Source: an uncultured Flavobacteriales bacterium (GTDB lineage Bacteria; Bacteroidota; Bacteroidia; Flavobacteriales_D; Sanyastnellaceae). Taken from it: DNA of 22,342 nucleotides. The stretch is taken from contig CALKYI010000468.1 of NCBI GenBank assembly GCA_938003665.1, forward strand, positions 1-22,342, written 5' to 3'. Position 1 is the stretch's first letter. Each line of letters starts with the position of its first letter. Shown here in pieces: positions 16,406 through 22,342 of the stretch. A program made the translations under genes and the position numbers. The notes under the pieces were generated by a model. It did no database searches and had not been told where the DNA came from. It saw nothing but the letters and a program-made list of their open reading frames with translations.

Positions 16406-19400
16406 TTACTCGCCGCAGACCTGTCCGTAGTACTGGAAGAACTCCAGCAAGTCACCAACGTTGACGAGGCCGTCGTCGTTGATGTCACCCGGACAAGGAT
16501 CTGGGTAATCGCAACCACCTGGGTAGTTTGCATTCGGGTCGTAGTCGTATCCTTCCGGATCCATACAACCTACAATTACACACGATCCATCATCAATGGT
16601 CGCAATCGGGTTGTAGTTGGCCGATGTCGTATCGGTGCAACCAGTGTATTCACATGAACCATCGTCGATGATGGCTGCTGGATCGTAGTTCTCAGCGTCC
16701 ATGTAAGTACATCCCGTCGCGTAAACCGCCGTGATGTTTTGTTCAATCGTTGTTGAATTGCCACACGCGTCTGTGAAGACCATGGTGCGGTTTAATTCGT
16801 ATCCTGTCAAGCTGTTGCCCACCCAAACGTCCGTAGAAGTGTAGGTCCAGTCGCTGCATGCGTCAGAGACTTCAACGCCTTCGAAATCATCCAATTCACT
16901 GGTCGCTACGTTGTCGAGAACAACGTTTGCTTCAAAGGTCACAACCGGTGCAGTCGTGTCTTCCAACGTGATGGTCTGCGTCGCTGAGCTTGCGTTTCCA
17001 CAACCGTCGGTCACGGTCCACGTACGTGTGATCACATTGTCAGCCAGGCAAGAACCTTCAGACGTGCTAACCGCATCCGTATAGGCAACGAAGATGTCTG
17101 CACTGCATACATCCGCAGCGTCCATGACATCACCGGTCAAGGCGAGGTCATTCACGTCGCTGTCGCATTCGACCGTCACGTCCATTGGAGCGGTGAACGT
17201 TGGAGCAATGGTGTCGTTGTAGGTCACCTCAATCGATACCGATGAAGCGTTTCCACACGCATCGGTAGCTGTGTACGTGCGGGTGAATGACTCTTCACCT
17301 GAGCAGCTCAATCCAGTCACTTCATCAACAAAGGTGACCTCAACGCTTGAGCAGTTGTCAGTAGCTGTTGGAGCTGCAGGCATCTCATCGCCGCACTGCA
17401 ATTCTACAGCCATAGCCACCTCGCTCAAGACAGGAGCCTCATCATCGAAGACGGAGATGGTTTGTGAAGCCGTTGAGCTGTTTCCACAACCGTCGGTGAA
17501 GGTGTACTCACGAACCACTTCGAAGCATCCAGCCATGCCGTCTGCCGTGCTCGAAGTTTCGGTCCAAGAAACCGTTACCGCTGCACTGCAGTTGTCGCTG
17601 AATTCCACTGAGCCATACTCCATGGATTCATCGTATTCGGCGCAAGCAATCGTCACGTCTTCGACGCTGCCCATTGGAGCCTCATCGTCAGCGAAGGTGA
17701 TTACCTGGGTAGCAAAGGCTGAATTGCCGCATGCATCCGTAGCGGTGAACGTACGAATGATCTCGTTAAATCCAGTGCATGTCATGTCGCCTTCAGCATC
17801 TTCGTAGGTCACCGTCACAGCTGAGCAAGCGTCCGCTGCTGTGGCCTCAACCATCGGCACATCATCTCCGCATACCAGCGTCAAGCCTTCAGGCACGCTC
17901 GTGAAGTAAGGAGCATTCTGGTCAACCAACGTGATGATTTGTTCCTTCGATGTGCTGTTGCCGCAGGCATCAGTGGCAGTCCACGTACGGATGATGATGT
18001 CGTTGGCGAAGCAAGCATTGTCGGACGTTGCAAATGCATCGCTGTACTCCACCGCTACTTCGTTGCTGCACGCATCCGCTGCATCTTCCACGTTTCCGGT
18101 CAACGACAAGTCGGTGGCGTCATCGGTGCAAGCAATCGTAGCATCGGCTGGCGCTGAGAATTCAGGTCCAGTGGTGTCCACCACGTTCACCGTCTGCATT
18201 ACAGACAGCGTGTTGCCATTGTTGTCGAGTGCCGTCCAAGTGCGCGTGATGGTCCAAGAACCTTCGCAGTCTCCAGCTTCAACTTCGTCAATGTAAGACA
18301 CTTCGAGCACGTCATCGCAGTTGTCGCTGAATTCTGGCTCACGGATATCCGTAGCAGCCTCCTCACATGTGGTGGTGTAGGATTCCTCCATGGATACGAG
18401 CTCTGGAGCAAACGTGTCGTACAAGCAGGTTGCTTCACAAGATTCGCCTTCTGCAGCGTAGAAGCATGAACCGTCGTCCTGCAAGCTGTCCTCGTCGTAG
18501 TTACAAGCCATTGGATCGGTACATCCACAGTATTCGCTACCGAACGAGAGCGTCAGGTACAACGTGTTGCCAGCTGACAAGCCTTCTGGGAAGACCTGCA
18601 CGTACAACTGACCGTGGATGGTTCCAGGTGTGGTCAACTGCGCAACCATCACGCGGTTGTCGTCCCCAGCTACACCGTATTGGCCCATAACGTCGGCATT
18701 CATGTACCAACCGCTACCAACAACGTCCTCAATGACGATGTCCCCGCCGTTTTTGAAGGCCGAAACCCAAGCGGGATCGTTACCATCAGACGTTGGCGGG
18801 AAGCTCATCGCTTCTGCAGGTGTGCCCGCTCCCAATGTCACGTACGAGTCGTACTGCAAGTCTGGGAAGAAAGCGAACATCTCAGCAGGCGCAGGAAGCG
18901 CTGATCCGTTGACGTTCTGGTAAATCTGGCTTGAAGAAGCCAACACAATTGGATTCATCTCGTTGCCTAAGATGGCGTTCACAACGTCTGTAGCTGTTGG
19001 CGTGGTCACGAATACTTGGTACGTAGTCGAGCCTTCGATGCCGCTGGCCATGGCCTCAACCTCGATGCCGTAACCCTCAGCGCTGCTCATGACATTGGCG
19101 CAGCTGCAGAAGTCACAGAAATCGAGCGATGGGTACTCGACACTGTCGTCGTAGTTGCACGCTTCGGGATGGCCACATCCTTGGAGGATGTCGCAAATCA
19201 AGTCGTCGTTGTTGTCATAGCAGTTGCCGTCACAATCGAATCCATCCTCTGGGTATTCACAAGAACCGTCGTTGAAGTTGGGCTCAGGGATTACGTTTGG
19301 ATTGAAGTTACACGCTGCTTCGTCGTTACAACCGATGCAGAACGGTGACACTTGACACATGTCTTCGTCGTGCTCTGTTGCATTCGGATCGTACAAGCAG

Positions 19401-22342
19401 TTGCCTTCTGTGGTACAACCGTAGATTTCCAATTCATCGCAGACACCGTCGCCGTCCGTATCGCTCAGGCAGTTGCCGTCGCAATCGTAAGCGAATTCAG
19501 GGTATGCGCATGAACCGTCGTCATAGGCAGCTTCACTGTCGTAGTTGCACGCTGTAGCATCGGTACATCCGCACTCGTTTCCACCGAAGCTCAAGGTCAA
19601 GTAGGTATCCTGGCTCTGGTCTCCGTTCGGGAATACCTGAACGTAGAGCTGGCCTGTGACTTCGCCCGTAGTGGTCAACTGAGCGACCAACACGCGCTGG
19701 TCATCACCGGCATAACCGTTGCTAGCAGTGATCAATGCGAACCAAGAACCGCCGAAGAAGCTATCGATTTCGAGGTCATTGCCCGCGTTGAATTCGCTAA
19801 CCCAGTTGTCTTCAGGAGCCTCAACAAATGTGATGGCACTCTCGTCACCTTGAGGCGTAGACTCGATGCCGATGGTCAACCAGCTGTCGTAAGCCAAGCT
19901 TGGGACAACCGTGTAGAACAACGCATTGATGTTGTCTGGGCTCAATGAACCGAATGGATCCTGGTAGAATGAAGTGGTCGAGCGCAAGTACGCAGGAACA
20001 TTTTCATCTCCTGAAACAGAGCTTACGAAGTCGTCTGCAGTCGGAGTGGTTACGTACACGCGGTATGTGTTCATACCGGCTTCGAGGCCTGCGATGGAAC
20101 CGTCGTGGTTTGCAACCAATTCCAGTTCGAGACCGAATCCAGCTTCACCACCTGAACCACAAGAGCAGTAGTCGCAGCTGCCGTCATCGTAAGAAGCACC
20201 TTCGTCGTAGTTGCACGCCGTATCGTCCATGCAGCCGAGTACTTCGTTGACCGTGATGATTTGGTCAGCAGACACGCTGTTTCCACATGCATCGGTCGCA
20301 GTCCATGTGCGCGTGATGACGGTGATTTCAATGTTGCTGTTGTCTTGGCTATCGCTGTACGAAATAGTTACTTCGTTGCAGTCATCCTCAGCGGTAGGCT
20401 CCATGACCTCCATGTCATCGCCAGCCGTGTAAGTCACGTCCGCTGGGAACGAAGTGAACACAGGCGCTTCATTGTCCGTGACCATGATGGTCTGGGTGAA
20501 CGTCGAAGCGTTGCCGCACTCGTCGGTCGCAGTCCACGTGCGGAAGATGGTGTAAGAAGTACCACATGAACCCGCTTGGATGTCATCCGAAGGATCGGAG
20601 ATGGACACACTTCCGCAGTCCACTGCTTCGACCGTTGCCATTGGAATCTCGTCGTTGCACGACAATTCAATGTTGGACGGAGTTGAAGTGAACTCAGGTC
20701 CTTGGGTATCAACAATGGTGAAGATCTGAACAGCCGTATCGGAGTTGTTGCATCCATCTGTGACCGTCCACGTACGCATGATTCCCGCAGTGGCCAGGCA
20801 AGATGAGTTGTTGTCCACCGAGAAGTCGGCTGTTTCATCTTCTGTGTACGTTGCCGTTCCGTCCCACGTCAAAATAATGCTATTGGAGGTGGTGGCTACA
20901 GAAACTTCCGTACCTGGAGCAATTCCGTTGGTTCCCAACGTCACACCCGCCAAGTTGTCAATGGACATATTGGAAATTGTGACGACCGCGTAATCATATT
21001 CGTACGGGAATCCGTTGGTTCCATCGACGAAGGCAGTGATTGAAGCACCGTCAATGTCAACCGCAATTGCACCACGGTGTGAAGATGGATTAGAAGTCAA
21101 GTCGCTGTAGTCGATTTCAGCGCCGTCACCAATGGTTACGCCTTGTGCTTCGAGGATCAACGATTGACCGAAGGGTCCGCCGAAGTCCTTGCCCATTTCC
21201 ACGTGGAAATCAGCCGTTACACCCGTCAAATCGACGCTCCCGTCCATTTCAACGTCTGAGTATTCGAAGGTCAAATCATCCGAAGCGCAGTTGTCGTATG
21301 AGTTCACAGGGAACTCAGCGATACCAGCGCCTGGTGTCAGGTCGTCTGTGCACTCGACAGTCAAATCCTCCTGAGCTACCGCAACAGGAGCTTCATTGTC
21401 CTCCAAGCTAACAACTTGAGAAGCCGTGGCCGTATTGCCCCAAGCATCCGTTGCTGTCCACGTGCGTGTCAAGGTGTAACCACAATCAGCAGGCTCAATG
21501 GATTCTTCCAAGGTCAGTTCAACTTCTGGAATACAGCCTTCGTCCACTGCTACAGCCATTTCCGTTGGGTAGGCGTCGGAGCAGCTCTGAGTTACGTCAG
21601 CAGGAACATAGGTGAATACCGGAGCATCGGCATCGTCACTGGCGTATCCGAAGGGCAAGAACACCTGGATGGGGTTCTGCTGATCGCCTTCAGGGAACAT
21701 CTGAACGAAGATTTCACCGCTCAAAATGCCGTTCGTCGTGAACTGACCCACCAGAATTTTATTGTCGTCTCCGGACAATCCATTCGTGAACGTACCAGCG
21801 TTTTCATCCCAAGTCACGAACCAACCGTCACCAAACTCGCCTTCCATTTCAATGTCACCGCCGGCGTTGAAGTTGTCAGCCCAGTTGGTTGTAGCAGGTA
21901 CGACCTGTACAGCAGACTCAGTAGCGCCGATGACGCTGCTCTCTACACCGATGGTCACCCAGCTGTCGTAGGCCAATTCAGGGAAGAAGCCGTAGAATCC
22001 TGGGTTGATTCCGTTTGGAGTAACATCCGTAACCAATGAAGACTGGAAGAACGGTTGTGTGCTTCGGATGTACGTTGGGTTCAATGCATCACCTGTAACA
22101 GCGGAGAGAACATCCGTTGCGTTCGGGGTTTCAATGTACATGCGCTGGACAGCACCTTCAGGAGAGTCCCCCACCGTTTCGATAACGATGTTGTAGCCCT
22201 CCACTGAGGCAGCAGCTGCACAGCAGTAATCGCATGAGCCATCCTCATCGGTGGCAGCAGCGTCGAAGTTACATGCTGATTCGTCTGTACATCCACCGAC
22301 TTCAGCCTCATCGCATACGCCGTCGCCGTCCGCGTCATTGTA
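16406..22342 (-). CDS. Giant secreted multidomain protein with HYR-like and Cys-rich repeats, partial (N-terminus beyond right edge)
   Basis: The frame is open from the window edge to TAA at 16406-16408, giving at least 1978 residues; the gene starts outside the window. A GTG at 22202-22204 is internal: the same frame continues upstream for 46 codons with family sequence (DADGDGVCDEAE, GCTDESACNFD). Numbering below starts at that GTG. Three homologous ~185-residue modules lie at 3-186, 689-874 and 1044-1222. HYR-like modules with the TRTWTATDACGN pattern number four (194-655) and seven (1266-1827). Ten GCxDxxACNYD...DDGSC motifs are scattered, with calcium-type DTDGDG at 916-920. The last 28 residues are dockerin-like. 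No enzyme domain is visible. It is probably a surface adhesin or matrix protein, with export route uncertain since no T9SS sorting domain is seen. It is strongly acidic with four lysines. Confidence 0.88.
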   Translation of the reverse strand, partial: YNDADGDGVCDEAEVGGCTDESACNFDAAATDEDGSCDYCCAAAASVEGYNIVIETVGDSPEGAVQRMYIETPNATDVLSAVTGDALNPTYIRSTQPFFQSSLVTDVTPNGINPGFYGFFPELAYDSWVTIGVESSVIGATESAVQVVPATTNWADNFNAGGDIEMEGEFGDGWFVTWDENAGTFTNGLSGDDNKILVGQFTTNGILSGEIFVQMFPEGDQQNPIQVFLPFGYASDDADAPVFTYVPADVTQSCSDAYPTEMAVAVDEGCIPEVELTLEESIEPADCGYTLTRTWTATDAWGNTATASQVVSLEDNEAPVAVAQEDLTVECTDDLTPGAGIAEFPVNSYDNCASDDLTFEYSDVEMDGSVDLTGVTADFHVEMGKDFGGPFGQSLILEAQGVTIGDGAEIDYSDLTSNPSSHRGAIAVDIDGASITAFVDGTNGFPYEYDYAVVTISNMSIDNLAGVTLGTNGIAPGTEVSVATTSNSIILTWDGTATYTEDETADFSVDNNSSCLATAGIMRTWTVTDGCNNSDTAVQIFTIVDTQGPEFTSTPSNIELSCNDEIPMATVEAVDCGSVSISDPSDDIQAGSCGTSYTIFRTWTATDECGNASTFTQTIMVTDNEAPVFTSFPADVTYTAGDDMEVMEPTAEDDCNEVTISYSDSQDNSNIEITVITRTWTATDACGNSVSADQIITVNEVLGCMDDTACNYDEGASYDDGSCDYCSCGSGGEAGFGLELELVANHDGSIAGLEAGMNTYRVYVTTPTADDFVSSVSGDENVPAYLRSTTSFYQDPFGSLSPDNINALFYTVVPSLAYDSWLTIGIESTPQGDESAITFVEAPEDNWVSEFNAGNDLEIDSFFGGSWFALITASNGYAGDDQRVLVAQLTTTGEVTGQLYVQVFPNGDQSQDTYLTLSFGGNECGCTDATACNYDSEAAYDDGSCAYPEFAYDCDGNCLSDTDGDGVCDELEIYGCTTEGNCLYDPNATEHDEDMCQVSPFCIGCNDEAACNFNPNVIPEPNFNDGSCEYPEDGFDCDGNCYDNNDDLICDILQGCGHPEACNYDDSVEYPSLDFCDFCSCANVMSSAEGYGIEVEAMASGIEGSTTYQVFVTTPTATDVVNAILGNEMNPIVLASSSQIYQNVNGSALPAPAEMFAFFPDLQYDSYVTLGAGTPAEAMSFPPTSDGNDPAWVSAFKNGGDIVIEDVVGSGWYMNADVMGQYGVAGDDNRVMVAQLTTPGTIHGQLYVQVFPEGLSAGNTLYLTLSFGSEYCGCTDPMACNYDEDSLQDDGSCFYAAEGESCEATCLYDTFAPELVSMEESYTTTCEEAATDIREPEFSDNCDDVLEVSYIDEVEAGDCEGSWTITRTWTALDNNGNTLSVMQTVNVVDTTGPEFSAPADATIACTDDATDLSLTGNVEDAADACSNEVAVEYSDAFATSDNACFANDIIIRTWTATDACGNSTSKEQIITLVDQNAPYFTSVPEGLTLVCGDDVPMVEATAADACSAVTVTYEDAEGDMTCTGFNEIIRTFTATDACGNSAFATQVITFADDEAPMGSVEDVTIACAEYDESMEYGSVEFSDNCSAAVTVSWTETSSTADGMAGCFEVVREYTFTDGCGNSSTASQTISVFDDEAPVLSEVAMAVELQCGDEMPAAPTATDNCSSVEVTFVDEVTGLSCSGEESFTRTYTATDACGNASSVSIEVTYNDTIAPTFTAPMDVTVECDSDVNDLALTGDVMDAADVCSADIFVAYTDAVSTSEGSCLADNVITRTWTVTDGCGNASSATQTITLEDTTAPVVTFEANVVLDNVATSELDDFEGVEVSDACSDWTYTSTDVWVGNSLTGYELNRTMVFTDACGNSTTIEQNITAVYATGCTYMDAENYDPAAIIDDGSCEYTGCTDTTSANYNPIATIDDGSCVIVGCMDPEGYDYDPNANYPGGCDYPDPCPGDINDDGLVNVGDLLEFFQYYGQVCGE
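16409..16495 (-). other. Dockerin-like C-terminal tail of the giant protein
   Basis: The last 29 residues begin CPGDINDDGLVNVGDLLEFF. The D-x-N-x-D-G-x-x-x-x-x-D spacing is that of a calcium-binding EF-hand-like dockerin repeat. Only one such repeat is present, while true dockerins have two. The protein ends nine residues after LEFF. Confidence 0.65.
16505..16714 (-). repeat. Three C-terminal two-Cys variants of the Cys motif
   Basis: Residues 1831-1900 hold three tandem units (GCTYMDAENYD, GCTDTTSANYN, GCMDPEGYDYD). All three lack the middle Cys of the ACNYD box that the other seven copies have, and so keep two Cys each. Confidence 0.8.
16724..18409 (-). repeat. Seven HYR-like modules, C-terminal array
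   Basis: Residues 1266-1827 form seven units of about 75-85 residues. Each has an early Cys (TIAC, TLVC, VEC), a DxCSxxVxVxY segment and a closing RTWTATDACGNSxxxxQ. The last unit (VNAxxx-like NRTMVFTDACGNS) is the most divergent. Confidence 0.85.
18539..19075 (-). repeat. Unnamed ~185-residue module, copy C
   Basis: It runs from GYGIEVEA to LTLSFG. It shares FVTTPTATDVVNAILGN, FFPDLQYDSYVTLG, NGGDIVIED, GDDNRVMVAQLTT and LYVQVFPEG with the other copies and is a little shorter in the middle. Confidence 0.85.
19100..19570 (-). repeat. Cluster of four Cys motifs with a calcium-type segment
   Basis: Residues 879-1035 hold four GCxxxxACNYD-like units in tandem. Two are extended by a DCDGNC tail, one of them followed by DTDGDGVCDELE, which resembles thrombospondin type 3 calcium repeats. 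The last unit ends DFCDFCSC, directly before module C. Confidence 0.8.
19583..20140 (-). repeat. Unnamed ~185-residue module, copy B
   Basis: It runs from GFGLELEL to LTLSFG and aligns along its length with copies A and C, with YVTTPTADDFVSSVSGD, VVPSLAYDSWLTIG, NAGNDLEID, GDDQRVLVAQLTT and LYVQVFPNGDQ. Confidence 0.85.
20156..20236 (-). repeat. Cys motif with paired-Cys tail, preceding module B
   Basis: GCMDDTACNYD...DDGSCDYCSC at residues 657-682. It has three core Cys plus a CxC tail that appears only in front of the 185-residue modules. Confidence 0.8.
20240..21625 (-). repeat. Four HYR-like modules, N-terminal array
   Basis: Units of about 80 residues start near (D/E)xxAPxF and close with RTWTATDxCGNxxTxxQ. 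A pair of Cys lies near the start and middle of each. The second unit is enlarged by an inserted domain. The pattern matches the HYR/Ig-like modules of Bacteroidota surface proteins. Confidence 0.85.
20831..21241 (-). other. Domain inserted into the second HYR-like module
   Basis: About 137 residues (322-458 in the numbering from 22204) interrupt a HYR-like module between its first half (YDNCASDDLTFEYSD) and its closing MRTWTVTDGCNNS. The insert is beta-rich with motifs HVEMGKDFGGPFG, DYSDLTSNPSSHRG and ILTWDGTATY. I do not recognise it. Confidence 0.6.
21647..22198 (-). repeat. Unnamed ~185-residue module, copy A
   Basis: It runs from GYNIVIET to VFLPFG. Shared landmarks with copies B and C: YIETPNATDVLSAVTGD, FFPELAYDSWVTIG, NAGGDIEMEG, GDDNKILVGQFTT and FVQMFPEGDQ. 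It follows a Cys motif ending DYCC. I know no name for the domain. Confidence 0.85.

Noticed and set aside
22202..22204. GTG at 22204 as the start of the giant protein
   Set aside because: The frame is open to the window edge and the 46 upstream codons encode the same kind of sequence (DADGDGVCDEAE and a Cys motif), so the GTG is internal.
16406..22342. CRISPR-like or tandem DNA repeats
   Set aside because: The repeats are protein-level modules with varied DNA sequence and unequal spacing, without identical repeat-spacer units.

Overview
The window looks like a chromosome segment of a marine-type member of the Bacteroidota, probably order Flavobacteriales. Four things support this. Large secreted proteins lie at both edges, one with a C-terminal sorting domain of the type IX secretion system (T9SS). 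Several start sites carry TAnnTTTG-like -7 boxes instead of sigma70 boxes, and Shine-Dalgarno sequences are mostly absent. There is a lipobox-anchored M49 peptidase, and the secreted giant carries HYR-like and Cys-rich repeats. Assignment below order is a guess. Coding density is high and no gap exceeds about 130 bases. I see no tRNA, rRNA, IS element or CRISPR array.

Left part, minus strand (1-3989): the 5' 603 codons of a choice-of-anchor B type secreted protein, which runs off the left edge, lie downstream of a dipeptidyl peptidase III (M49) lipoprotein. A strong hairpin terminator separates the two. Middle, plus strand (4033-8815): a likely operon of an LptF/LptG permease, two GT-B glycosyltransferases and a 2-oxoglutarate/Fe(II) oxygenase with overlapping or nearly touching ends; a surface-polysaccharide theme fits the first three genes. 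Next (8924-11865) come a DegP/HtrA protease, a LON substrate-binding domain protein and an unknown lipoprotein.

Arginine cluster (11878-15542): a DDAH/arginine deiminase-family hydrolase overlaps by 4 bases (ATGA) a CtlX-type citrulline hydrolase, followed 3 bases later by argS. Together the first two could convert (methyl)arginine to citrulline and then ornithine beside the arginyl-tRNA synthetase gene. argS is anomalous: one frame runs from 13746 to 15542 with good homology on both sides, but it holds two in-frame stops (TGA at 14310, TAG at 14343) in a 36-base patch of apparent substitutions.

Right part, minus strand (15545-22342): a small membrane-anchored protein and a DUF493 protein form a short operon with its own -7 box. 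Before them, ending at a terminator, lies the 3' part of a giant secreted protein (at least 1978 residues, 5' end outside the window). It has three copies of an unnamed ~185-residue module, each preceded by a Cys motif with a paired-Cys tail, eleven HYR-like modules, and a dockerin-like C-terminus. It contains only four lysines in 1932 residues.

The strongest leads are the doubly interrupted argS, the repeated unnamed module of the giant protein, and the coupled arginine-citrulline-ornithine gene pair.
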